From IMG/VR virus record IMGVR_UViG_3300025087_000037, positions 62,001 through 126,000 of that record: a DNA stretch of 64,000 bases, one strand, 5' to 3'. The translations under genes and the position numbers were made by a program. The DNA comes from a virus. This document shows, in pieces, positions 54,554 to 62,595 of the stretch. Under the pieces are notes generated by a model, which made no database searches, was not told the origin of the DNA, and worked only from the letters and a program-made list of their open reading frames with translations. The stretch's first letter is position 1. Every line of letters begins with the position of its first letter.

Positions 54554-54915
54554 GGAGATTTTCCAGTCCTTAAGATAATTCCTTCTGACATAAAATCTTT
54601 TGGGTGGTTTCTTAAGACCAATAATTTATTAATATAAAATTCCAACGATAGCAAAATATTATTATTTTTTTCATCCAGAAAAAATATATCTGAAAAATAA
54701 ATTATTCTTAATCCACATGTTTTACAAAATCTGACTGGGATATAATCTCCTGTTTCAAATAAAAGTTTTTCTTCACAATAAATACATTTTGAACTATCAA
54801 CATTTTTAAAAAAATCTATCTCCTTAAGATATGGTTTAAACATTTTATCTACAATTTCTTTGCAGCATTCTAAACATTGATTTTTTAAAATACAATCGAT
54901 GCATAGGCATTTCAT
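54550..54915 (-). CDS. Cys-motif family, locus 31 (operon-proximal)
   Basis: 121 residues, first gene of the operon, behind AGGAGAG and 79 bases from the repeated promoter element. CIDCILKNQCLECC, ribbon KCIYCEEKL / FCKTCGLRI, then LDEKNNNILLSLEFY. Confidence 0.72.
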   Translation of the reverse strand: MKCLCIDCILKNQCLECCKEIVDKMFKPYLKEIDFFKNVDSSKCIYCEEKLLFETGDYIPVRFCKTCGLRIIYFSDIFFLDEKNNNILLSLEFYINKLLVLRNHPKDFMSEGIILRTGKSP

Positions 54916-54993
54916 ATTTTCTCTCCTATGAACATATGGATTTTCATTCTATATAATTCTTTAAGATTCTAAATAAAAAAAATAAAACCTTAA

Positions 54994-55018
54994 CTCATTT
55001 ATTAATATATATAGTTTA
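54994..55018 (-). promoter_or_regulatory. Repeated A/T promoter element, copy 4
   Basis: On the minus strand AACTATATATATTAATAAA-TGAG, then GGTTTTATTTTTTTTATTT, shared with copy 3. It would drive the whole cysteine-family operon. The opposite strand leads to the next plus-strand block. Confidence 0.65.
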
Positions 55019-55102
55019 TAATTCTAAACTTGTATCTTTTATAGAACAAAATATAAATTTCTTTTTAAGAATTGAATCTAAGAAAAATTAAGGGTTTAAA
55101 TA

Positions 55103-55112
55103 TCTATAAGTA
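55103..55112 (+). promoter_or_regulatory. T4-late-like promoter element
   Basis: TCTATAAGTA, one base from the TATAAATA consensus, 16 bases before the ATG at 55128. Same TCTATAA context as the element at 33574. It lies too close to the ATG for a long leader, so it may be part of a compact late promoter. The rest of 54916-55127 holds no gene. Confidence 0.4.
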
Positions 55113-55127
55113 AGGATCTTTAAAATA

Positions 55128-55865
55128 ATGGAAAAAATTGATTTTCCTGAGGATGAATATAAAAGTATAAAAGATCGACTCGATCAAAATAAAGTCAGCC
55201 ATACAATTAGAATAAAATCTGAATGGGGTAAATATAAAATGGGAAATATTTACGCAACTCCGTGGGGAGATCATATTAAAATTTTATCGATCAAAAGACT
55301 TCAATCCATAAGACAATATGTTTTTTATAATGATTTAACAAATGATCAAAAAAATGAATTAAGCCAAAAGGATTGTATTGAACATATTGTATTTAAAAAA
55401 GTTCCAAAAGACATTGAAGAATCTGTGGGTGCTTTTGCCATAGATTCTCCTTTAAAAAGAAACGTTAGATTCGAATCTTTTTTAGAACAAAAAATGGATA
55501 ACATATTAATTGATTTTGATAAAGTCATTCATTCCTATCATGAAGGATGGCAGAATGGATATATTTATGGGTTTGTCATTGATGGAGCAAAAGAATCATT
55601 GACCTTTTTGAAAAAATATTTTAATATTATTATTTTCACGGCAAGAGCGTCAGAAGTTCATAAAGACGAAAAAGAAAAAATGATTAGAAACGTTGAAGAT
55701 TGGTTAAGAAAAAATGAGATACCCTTTGATTTAGTTACCGCTGATAAAATGCCAGCGTTTGCGTACATTGATGATAAAGCTATCAATTTTGACAATTGGA
55801 AAAATGTAATTGGGATCGTAAAACAAATGATGACTCAAAAAGAGACAAAAGTTGGAGGGTTTTAA
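55128..55865 (+). CDS. HAD-like hydrolase with N-terminal domain
   Basis: 245 residues. N-terminal ~90 residues resemble a small phage domain (YATPWGDHIKILSIKRL, YNDLTNDQ). The C-terminal HAD core has LIDFDKVIHSYHEG (D-x-D with nucleophile), IIIFTARAS and AYIDDKAINF. Probably a small-molecule phosphatase. A GGATC region precedes the ATG. Confidence 0.7.
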   Translation: MEKIDFPEDEYKSIKDRLDQNKVSHTIRIKSEWGKYKMGNIYATPWGDHIKILSIKRLQSIRQYVFYNDLTNDQKNELSQKDCIEHIVFKKVPKDIEESVGAFAIDSPLKRNVRFESFLEQKMDNILIDFDKVIHSYHEGWQNGYIYGFVIDGAKESLTFLKKYFNIIIFTARASEVHKDEKEKMIRNVEDWLRKNEIPFDLVTADKMPAFAYIDDKAINFDNWKNVIGIVKQMMTQKETKVGGF

Positions 55866-55867
55866 AT

Positions 55868-56587
55868 ATGAAGACATCTTTTAGTATTTTGGAACAGGAT
55901 CAATTAAGACGTACCTTCGGTGGTACGACTGTCGGCACGGCTGATCCTTATTTAACTGGTTTATTTGGAATTCAATTTGCAAAGCTTCCCGCTGCTTTGG
56001 AATCTAGAGTCAACCCATATGATATTTCCAGTAATAATGAGGTTAGAAAAATTTTAGCGGGTACATGTATTTCCGTGACCCCTCCCGGCGGAACATTGAA
56101 TAGCCAGGATTATACAGGTCTCGGTGGCATCAAATCGGGTGTGCCTTCCAACATTGATTATGGAAATGTGGTGACTTTAAGATTTGTTGAAATGAACGGC
56201 ATTCCCGTTTTTAGAATTATTCATGAGTGGTTTAAGATGATTCGTGACTATCGATTCGGTGCGTCTAACTTACAAGAAACAGCGAGTTTGACCGGATATT
56301 CAAAAAGAACTTTTTCTGGTCTTTTATATTACTGGACAACCGCTCCTGATGCGAAAACTGTTGAATTTGCCGCGTGCTATGATGGCGTTTATCCTACGAA
56401 GGATCCTCAAGATCTTTTTGGTTCTGATATTGATACCGTGGGTAGACTGGATATAGATATCGACTTTCATATTGATACGCCATGGCAAGAGTCTTGGGTA
56501 AAAACAAAATGTCAAGAATTTGCTGATCAAAGAGCCGCTCAGATTTCTGTCATCAAAAATTATGGCCCCAAGCAAGCTGGTGTGTAA
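55868..56587 (+). CDS. Tail tube protein
   Basis: 240 residues from ATG 55868 (GGAGGGTTTTAAAT upstream). RIIHEWFKMIRDYRFGA near 120, YYWTTAPDAKTVEF near 155 and YPTKDPQDLFGSDI near 178, rich in beta strands, match T4 gp19-type contractile tail tubes. A single abundant virion protein is expected. A larger open frame beginning at 55796 has no better start. Confidence 0.7.
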   Translation: MKTSFSILEQDQLRRTFGGTTVGTADPYLTGLFGIQFAKLPAALESRVNPYDISSNNEVRKILAGTCISVTPPGGTLNSQDYTGLGGIKSGVPSNIDYGNVVTLRFVEMNGIPVFRIIHEWFKMIRDYRFGASNLQETASLTGYSKRTFSGLLYYWTTAPDAKTVEFAACYDGVYPTKDPQDLFGSDIDTVGRLDIDIDFHIDTPWQESWVKTKCQEFADQRAAQISVIKNYGPKQAGV

Positions 56588-56600
56588 TGAGGATAAAATT

Positions 56601-57692
56601 ATGATTATCACAGAATCTCCAAAACTTTTTGATTCTGCATTATTTTCTTTTGTGACAAGGTCGGTTCTTTGCGATTATGTTACTGAATCAAATATTCAAA
56701 ATAAAAAAGATCTTAAGAATTTTATTTTGAAGGAAGCCACTGATTATGAAATAATGAATATTTTACTTTTAAATAAAATTCCTAAAGAATCTTCAAATCT
56801 TTTAAAAGAAACTGCGTTGTATAGTATTTTAAAAGAACAGATGGTTCAAAATTGTGATTTACTTGTTGAGCATATAGGACATGAAACATTTAATAATATT
56901 TTATTCAATGTTTCTCCTTTATCTTTGTTTGATAAAACTCCTGAAAATATTTTTGAATCTTTTCTTCTTGAGGCTCCAAAAAAGAAAAAAGGTATAAAAG
57001 GTCCACAAACCCAAGGGCCTGATGATTCTTCAATGGAGCCAACTTCTGAACCGTCTCCTGAGCCTCAACAAACTTCTCAAGCTAAGGAAATAGGCGGGGA
57101 AGCGGCCAATGTCGCAAAAAGCATGCTTCTTTATAATGCCGTTGGGGCTTTGATTGGAAAAGCAAAAGATCTTGCTGCCAAAGGAATTGGCCCAGTGATA
57201 AGTCTAGTTCAAGGACATCCAATTATGGCTGGGGCAACATTGGCGGCTATTTTAGGCTATGCTGCAATTCGAGCATATCAAAATCATTTTAGCGCCGCTG
57301 CAAAACAATGTGAAGGTTCTGATGATAAAGCTGAATGTATGAAATTTGCTAAAATTCAAGCTCTTGGATCTCAAATCAATGATTTAAGAAAAGGATTATC
57401 TGCTTGTAAAAATTCAAAAGATCCCAAGGGTTGTCAAGATTCTATAAATAAAAAAATTCAAGGCGTTGAAGAAAAAATATCTAAGGCAAGAATTAGTGAA
57501 TCTTTAATCCAAGAATTTTTTGGAAGAAAAAAAGAAAAAACTTTTCAAGAGAAATTAAATGAATTAGATATTAAAAATAATGAGATTAAAGAAAAAATTT
57601 CTAATTTAAAAAAAGAAATTGCTACCTTAATAGAGAAAAAAAATTATCTGAGACCGATGAGCCTAAACGCTATAAGGGGCATTATTCATTAA
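56601..57692 (+). CDS. Membrane/Cys virion-locus family, copy 1
   Basis: 363 residues from ATG 56601 (GAGGATAAAATT upstream). Starts MIITESPKLFDSALF, with the ATDYEIMNILLLNKIPKE motif near 55, an Ala/Gly-rich hydrophobic helix near 220 (MAGATLAAILGYAAIRAY), four spaced Cys (KQCEGSDDKAECMKF, LSACKNSKDPKGCQ) and a coiled coil. Three relatives follow. An A8 run near the end leads by a -1 shift to 84 further codons. Confidence 0.65.
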   Translation: MIITESPKLFDSALFSFVTRSVLCDYVTESNIQNKKDLKNFILKEATDYEIMNILLLNKIPKESSNLLKETALYSILKEQMVQNCDLLVEHIGHETFNNILFNVSPLSLFDKTPENIFESFLLEAPKKKKGIKGPQTQGPDDSSMEPTSEPSPEPQQTSQAKEIGGEAANVAKSMLLYNAVGALIGKAKDLAAKGIGPVISLVQGHPIMAGATLAAILGYAAIRAYQNHFSAAAKQCEGSDDKAECMKFAKIQALGSQINDLRKGLSACKNSKDPKGCQDSINKKIQGVEEKISKARISESLIQEFFGRKKEKTFQEKLNELDIKNNEIKEKISNLKKEIATLIEKKNYLRPMSLNAIRGIIH

Positions 57693-57919
57693 AAACATTT
57701 GAAGATTTAATTAAAGCGGCTAAGCTTGATATTAAATATGAAGTTTTACAATTAGCATTAAACGAATTAGATAAAAAATATTTGCAAATTTTTTCGAAAT
57801 ATAAAATAATGAAAAATCCAGAGATTTGTAAAAAGAAGGCTGAAATGAATTACGATAAAGAAAATGAAGGAATTTATAGATCTCATGGATTTGGATATGC
57901 TATTCAAAAGTATGATTAA
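57636..57919 (+). other. Open -1 frame after an A8 run
   Basis: From the AAAAAAAA at 57636-57643, the -1 frame reads LSETDEPKRYKGHYSLKTFE and continues to a stop at 57919. It looks coding and has no ribosome site. The slippery AAAAAAT followed by a long open frame resembles a programmed -1 frameshift; a sequencing indel would look the same. Confidence 0.45.
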
Positions 57920-57980
57920 AAATAACTCTTAGAACAAAATTTAAATCAGCTTTACTTAAACATAAGCAGGAGATATGTAT

Positions 57981-58091
57981 ATGATCATCACAGAAAATGT
58001 CAATGTTAAAGAATCTATAAATTTTCTAAGATCTTTGCGTTATATAATTTCTGAATCATATAAGAAAAAAGTAATAGAAACTTTATTTTAA
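57981..58091 (+). pseudogene. Membrane/Cys virion-locus family, copy 2, 5' part
   Basis: 36 residues starting MIITENVNVKESINFL, like the other copies, behind AGGAGATATGTAT. It stops at TAA 58089 while the homologous text goes on in another frame (ILREASNYQIMNLLINGKIP). 5' portion of a frameshifted gene whose 3' portion is 58115-58588. Confidence 0.6.
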
Positions 58092-58114
58092 GGGAGGCCA
58101 GTAATTATCAAATT

Positions 58115-58588
58115 ATGAATCTTTTAATAAATGGAAAGATTCCATCAGAGAAACATGACATTCAAAAGGAACAAGAATTATTTTCGATTTTCAAAGAAAG
58201 TATTTTAGAAAATTATGATATTTTTTCTTTTTTGATAGGAAAGGAAGAAACTAATAAATTGATTCTTGAGGTAGGCCCGATCAAAAATATTACTTATATT
58301 AGAGAGTTTGTTGATGCTGGAGTGGCGATTCCTATTCTTGTTGGGGCTTTTGTAGGGCACATGGTTGGGAAAAGACGTAGTATGGAAATGAAAGCATGTA
58401 AAGATTCTAAAGATAAGAAAACTTGTATAAAAAATTATTGGATAAAAGTTCATACTGATATTATTAATGAATTAAAGAAAAGTAAAGCAACTTGTGGAAA
58501 ACAGAAAAATCCCGCTAAATGCAAAACCGCTTTTGATAAGATAATTAAAAGACATACTGATGCAATAGAAAAACAAAAGAGAAAATAA
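58115..58588 (+). CDS. Membrane/Cys virion-locus family, copy 2, 3' part
   Basis: 157 residues from ATG 58115; in frame upstream the family motif EASNYQIM is readable back to about 58085. Contains GVAIPILVGAFVGHMVGK (membrane helix) and four Cys (KACKDSKDKKTCIKN, ATCGKQKNPAKCKTA). Shorter than copies 1, 3 and 4. Separated from its start by a frameshift. Confidence 0.6.
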   Translation: MNLLINGKIPSEKHDIQKEQELFSIFKESILENYDIFSFLIGKEETNKLILEVGPIKNITYIREFVDAGVAIPILVGAFVGHMVGKRRSMEMKACKDSKDKKTCIKNYWIKVHTDIINELKKSKATCGKQKNPAKCKTAFDKIIKRHTDAIEKQKRK

Positions 58589-58626
58589 ATAATTCTTTTA
58601 AATAAACATAGTAGGAGATAAACCAG

Positions 58627-59577
58627 ATGATCATCACAGAAAATGTAAAGATTTCAGATTCTATTTTGTTTCTGACCACAGCTAGAAGTATTTTAGCTGA
58701 TAATATTAATGAGTCAAAAATGGAAAACAAAACAGAACTTGTTGAGTTTATTATAAATGAAGCCTCAGACTATGAAATTATGTCTGTTCTAGTCACAAAT
58801 GAAATGCCTAAGGAAAAATATAATATTCAAAAGGAAATGCAATTATTTAGTATTTTAAAAGAACAGATTTTAAATTCTTCAGATGTTTTAATGGAAGCGA
58901 TGGGGTCTAAAGTTTTCAAGGAATTCATTCTGGAAATTGGCCCGGTCTATCCTCATCTTTCCACGGCTAAACCTTTGCTTGAGTTCTATATGAATTCTCA
59001 TAGTTTAAACGAAGACTGGAAAGATTGGAATGCTAGAACAGTTTTAAATAAAGCAGGTGAAGGAATTTCTAAAGCGGGAAAAAAGGCTGGAGAAGTCACT
59101 GGCATTGCAGGGCATTCTGCTGAAAAATCCTCTGAGGCAGGATTTCAAACTGCAAAAAAATTATATCAACAAACACAATCAAATAAAGCTCTTCAAAAAG
59201 GTATAAAAATTGATAAAGATATTTTAAGAAAAAAAGCAAAGGAATCTGCTGAAAAAGGCATTTCTTCTGTTAAAGCTCTAGCCTCTGGACCGATGGGAAA
59301 ATATCTTGGAGGCGCAGCCCTTGCTACTCTTCTCGCTTTTGCTGGAATTAAGCTTTATAAAAAATATTTTTCACAAGCAGCTAAGTCCTGTAAAAACTCT
59401 CCAGATAAAGCGGGTTGTATGAAAAAGTTTAGACAAGACGCAATAAAGAAACAAATGGATAGTTTACGTTCCTCGTTATCTTCTTGTAAAAAATCTAATA
59501 ATCCAGAAAAGTGTGAATCATTGATTCAACAAAGAATTTCAAAACTTAGTAAACAAATTGCTAATTTAGCAAGATAA
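58627..59577 (+). CDS. Membrane/Cys virion-locus family, copy 3
   Basis: 316 residues. MIITENVKISDSILFL, NEASDYEIMSVLVTNEMPKEK, YPHLSTAKPLLEFYMNSH, a Lys/Ala-rich amphipathic stretch, a hydrophobic GGAALATLLAFAGIKLY helix near 235 and four Cys (KSCKNSPDKAGCMKKF, SSCKKSNNPEKCES). Likely virion-associated, perhaps membrane-active at genome entry; that is inferred from location and helix only. TAGGAGATAAACC site. Confidence 0.65.
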   Translation: MIITENVKISDSILFLTTARSILADNINESKMENKTELVEFIINEASDYEIMSVLVTNEMPKEKYNIQKEMQLFSILKEQILNSSDVLMEAMGSKVFKEFILEIGPVYPHLSTAKPLLEFYMNSHSLNEDWKDWNARTVLNKAGEGISKAGKKAGEVTGIAGHSAEKSSEAGFQTAKKLYQQTQSNKALQKGIKIDKDILRKKAKESAEKGISSVKALASGPMGKYLGGAALATLLAFAGIKLYKKYFSQAAKSCKNSPDKAGCMKKFRQDAIKKQMDSLRSSLSSCKKSNNPEKCESLIQQRISKLSKQIANLAR

Positions 59578-59608
59578 ACAATATTTTTATATCAGGAGAT
59601 TTAAAACA

Positions 59609-60583
59609 ATGATTATCACAGAAAATGTAAAACTTTCTGACTCAATTTTATTCTTGACTATTGCTCGTCAAACTTTAGCTGAAGCAGTCTCAAAACAAAA
59701 CATGAAAGATTTTCTTATCAATGAAGCTTCTGATTATGAAATTATGAGTCTTTTAATGACAAATAAAATGCCTAAAGAAAAATATAATATTCAATCTGAG
59801 ATGGCTTTATTTAGTTTGTTAAAGGAACAAGTTTTAGGTTCTTATAATGTTCTTTATGAAATGATTGGTAAGGAACCTTTAAATACTTTTATATCTGAAG
59901 TGGGTCCAGTTTATCCCCAACTTTCAACGGCTAAACCTTTGCTTGAGTTCTTTATGAATTCTCATACAGATATTTTAAATGAAAAATTAAGTGACCATTT
60001 TAGCACTAATATATTTAAAGGCCCAAATGATAAAGGCTTTACTGGAGATGAATTAAAAAGGCATGAGGCTTTAAAGAAGAAGGCTGCTATTATGAAAGCT
60101 GGAAAAGTTGGAGAGTTAAAACGTAAAGGCATGGCTATGGGGAAAGAAGCGTTAGAAAAGGGTGTGCAGAAAGGACAAGAGATCAAGGGAAATGTTCAAC
60201 AAGGAGTACAGCAAGCGAAAACATCTGGGACTAACGCTCTTGCAGCTGGAAAAGCCGCTGCTGAAAAGGGAATTGGCGCTGTCAATAAATTTGCTACAAC
60301 TCCAGTAGGTAAGGCTGTTGGTGGTTTGGCATTGGCAGCCCTCCTTGGTTATGGCGCGGCAAAAATTTATAAGAATTATTTTTCTGCTGCAGCGAAACAA
60401 TGTTCTGGCGCTCCAGATAAAGCCGCTTGTATGAGAAAGTTTAAGCAAGATGCTTTAAGAAAACAAATTGCCGGTTTGAATTCTTCGATGTCAGCTTGTA
60501 GAAATTCTTCTAATCCACAAAAGTGCACTGAAGGAATTAAAGCGAGAATTCAAAAATTAAATGACCAAATTACAAAAGCTTAA
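59609..60583 (+). CDS. Membrane/Cys virion-locus family, copy 4
   Basis: 324 residues, the closest relative of copy 3: MIITENVKLSDSILFL, NEASDYEIMSLLMTNKMPKEK, YPQLSTAKPLLEFFMNSH, a hydrophobic GGLALAALLGYGAAKIY helix near 245, and four Cys (KQCSGAPDKAACMRKF, SACRNSSNPQKCTE). CAGGAGATTTAAAAC site. The region between residues 130 and 235 is repetitive, Lys/Ala/Gly-rich and probably disordered. Confidence 0.65.
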   Translation: MIITENVKLSDSILFLTIARQTLAEAVSKQNMKDFLINEASDYEIMSLLMTNKMPKEKYNIQSEMALFSLLKEQVLGSYNVLYEMIGKEPLNTFISEVGPVYPQLSTAKPLLEFFMNSHTDILNEKLSDHFSTNIFKGPNDKGFTGDELKRHEALKKKAAIMKAGKVGELKRKGMAMGKEALEKGVQKGQEIKGNVQQGVQQAKTSGTNALAAGKAAAEKGIGAVNKFATTPVGKAVGGLALAALLGYGAAKIYKNYFSAAAKQCSGAPDKAACMRKFKQDALRKQIAGLNSSMSACRNSSNPQKCTEGIKARIQKLNDQITKA

Positions 60584-60613
60584 AAAATAAGTTTTTAAAA
60601 ATATACAAACCCT

Positions 60614-60654
60614 GGCTCCCTAAAGAACAAATATAAAAGATTCTTTTGGGAGCC
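60614..60654 (+). other. 14-bp hairpin between virion genes
   Basis: GGCTCCCTAAAGAA / TTCTTTTGGGAGCC (one mismatch) with a 13-base loop, followed by GTCTTTCAC. Lies 30 bases after a stop and 36 before the next ATG. A weak terminator or a processing hairpin that could set transcript levels for the baseplate genes. Confidence 0.6.
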
Positions 60655-60690
60655 GTCTTTCACATCATTACAAATGAAAAGGAGATAAGG

Positions 60691-61470
60691 ATGTTTACTG
60701 GATTTAGAACTGCGAAAAAGCCTGTTTATGAAGTCATCACCCCTCAGACTAAATTGTCGTTTAAATTAAGAAGTCTTACCGTTAGAGAAGAAGAAAGACT
60801 CAAGGCAAGTTTGCTAACCCCATCAAAAGTTACGGAACATTTAAATCAATGTATTTTTGATTCGATTGATCAAAAGCCAGAATCGATCACAGATTTTAAA
60901 TCTTTTCTTCAAAGTTTAACGATAAAAGATAGAGACGCTCTTCTTTATGGTTTGTATCATGTTAGCTACGAAGAAATTAGAAACTATGATGTAAAATGTG
61001 CAAGTTGTTCAAAAGAATTCCCAGTTACGATTAAGGCTTCTTCCACTTTCAATGTGACTCCATATCCAGACAATGACATTCTTACAAAAAGAGTTCGTTT
61101 TAATCTTCCTGAATATAATGGGGTATGGGTTGTTTTAAAACAGCCTACTTTAGAAGATGAATTAAAAGGGTTGAAAGATTTAGGAACATCTAATTTAGAC
61201 ACTTTAAATAAAATTCTTCCTATTGAAAGTATTGAAGAAGAAAATAATGTTACCTCAGATCAAATTATTTTTAAAGATAAAACTGATATTTTAGATGCAT
61301 TTAAAGAACTTATTCCTAAGGATAAAAATTTTATAACTGAAAAATATAATGAAACTTTTGGAAAATATGGAATTGACTTAAAGATGAAAACATTTTGTGC
61401 TCACTGTGGCCATAGCCAAATCGTTGGCATTGATCTTGTGGAAAACTTTTTTCGTATGGTATTTATCTGA
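60691..61470 (+). CDS. Baseplate hub assembly protein, T4 gp26-like
   Basis: 259 residues from ATG 60691 (AAAAGGAGATAAGG); an upstream in-frame start at 60646 lies in a hairpin. LSFKLRSLTVREEERLKASLL near 20, a first CASCSKEF near 105 and a last CAHCGHSQ near 243 resemble the T4_baseplate (gp26) family of contractile-tail phages. Next to gp25, as in T4. The C-terminus overlaps the next gene by over 30 bases. Confidence 0.6.
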   Translation: MFTGFRTAKKPVYEVITPQTKLSFKLRSLTVREEERLKASLLTPSKVTEHLNQCIFDSIDQKPESITDFKSFLQSLTIKDRDALLYGLYHVSYEEIRNYDVKCASCSKEFPVTIKASSTFNVTPYPDNDILTKRVRFNLPEYNGVWVVLKQPTLEDELKGLKDLGTSNLDTLNKILPIESIEEENNVTSDQIIFKDKTDILDAFKELIPKDKNFITEKYNETFGKYGIDLKMKTFCAHCGHSQIVGIDLVENFFRMVFI

Positions 61471-61666
61471 TTTAGATCAAGAAACTTATAAAAAAGTTCT
61501 TGATGAAAATATTTATACTTGTATGGAATTGTCTAAACAATCCTATGAAGATATTTTAGAAATGCCCGTAGCAAGGTTCACTACATATTTGAAATGGAAA
61601 TCAAAATTGGAGGAAGAGAAAATGAAAAGCCTTGCTAGCATGTCAAATTTTGGAAAAAGAAAATGA
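61430..61666 (+). CDS. Small baseplate-locus protein overlapping the gp26-like gene
   Basis: From TTG 61430 about 78 residues (LSDLDQETYKKVLDENIYTC, EMPVARFTTYLKWKSKLEEE). The frame is open to 61397, inside the previous gene, in a +1 register; no good ribosome site or ATG is present. It may be reached by a frameshift, like a tail-assembly-chaperone extension, or by coupled initiation. Confidence 0.5.
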   Translation: MILWKTFFVWYLSDLDQETYKKVLDENIYTCMELSKQSYEDILEMPVARFTTYLKWKSKLEEEKMKSLASMSNFGKRK

Positions 61667-62079
61667 ATTTTTTAGATAGATTTAATAAATCATCAATCGG
61701 CTCAAATAATAAACTTATAGACTTTACATCCAATATAGGTTCCCAAGGAGATTTTCAAAAAATTTATGATATCGATGTAATTATAAATTCATGGAAGAAT
61801 ATTCTTACGACAAGATTGGGAACCTATATTGATGATCCAACTTATGGCAGTAAAATTTATGATTTATTGTTTCAACCCTTTGATGAGGGAACGAGACAAG
61901 ATATTTTAAATGAAGTCAAAGAAAGACTTTTTTCTATTGATGATAGAGCCGATATTAGAAATCTTGATGTAAAAAGGATTTCAGGAAAGAAAGGGTTTGT
62001 GGTTTTTATAAATGTTAATTATGATAAAAAGAATGTAACTTTCACAGTTCCTTTTACAGAATCAAATATTGGAAGTTAA
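61663..62079 (+). CDS. Baseplate wedge protein, gp25/GPW family
   Basis: 138 residues. INSWKNILTTRLGTYIDDPTYGSKIYDLLFQPFDE and the VKRISGKKGFVVFINVNY ending match gp25/GPW-type wedge proteins. Complete; starts in the stop of the preceding gene. It clamps the baseplate in contractile tails. Confidence 0.88.
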   Translation: MNFLDRFNKSSIGSNNKLIDFTSNIGSQGDFQKIYDIDVIINSWKNILTTRLGTYIDDPTYGSKIYDLLFQPFDEGTRQDILNEVKERLFSIDDRADIRNLDVKRISGKKGFVVFINVNYDKKNVTFTVPFTESNIGS

Positions 62080-62082
62080 ACA

Positions 62083-62595
62083 ATGAATTTCGGCTATTAT
62101 TTAATTGTAAAAACTTATAAAGGGATCTTTCAAAAAACTCACACTGGAAATACACATTTTATTATTTTACCTACAAATAAGAAATATCTATATTTAAATA
62201 TAATGGCTGAAGATATAGAGACTGGAGATTTACTTGCTGGTAAAATTGAAAATATTAAAGATGAATCTTATCCCAAAAAAGTAATAAAAAATATTCAAAA
62301 TAAGTTTGGATTTAATGCAATTTTTTTAGAAAAGATTTCTCTCGAATATAATGAGAAAGATAAAACCTTATATTATAAAACTAATGATAATACAAAATAT
62401 TTTCCAAAAAAATTTAGTTTAGAATATTCAGAAAAACTTTCAAAAGAATATAATATAACCATGTTCTTTTTGAAGGGAAATTTTAAATTAGAACTTAAAG
62501 AGGTTGGACAATACAATTTTGATTTTAAAATGAATGTTAAAACCTCAATGGCAAAAGCTCTTGCAATAAAAAATTTATTGCTCAAGGAACCATAA
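62083..62595 (+). CDS. Hypothetical baseplate-locus protein
   Basis: 170 residues, Lys and aromatic-rich, beta-rich (YYLIVKTYKGIFQKTH, FILPTNKKYLYL). Between the gp25 and gp6-like genes, so probably part of the wedge. No family recognised. Confidence 0.5.
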   Translation: MNFGYYLIVKTYKGIFQKTHTGNTHFIILPTNKKYLYLNIMAEDIETGDLLAGKIENIKDESYPKKVIKNIQNKFGFNAIFLEKISLEYNEKDKTLYYKTNDNTKYFPKKFSLEYSEKLSKEYNITMFFLKGNFKLELKEVGQYNFDFKMNVKTSMAKALAIKNLLLKEP

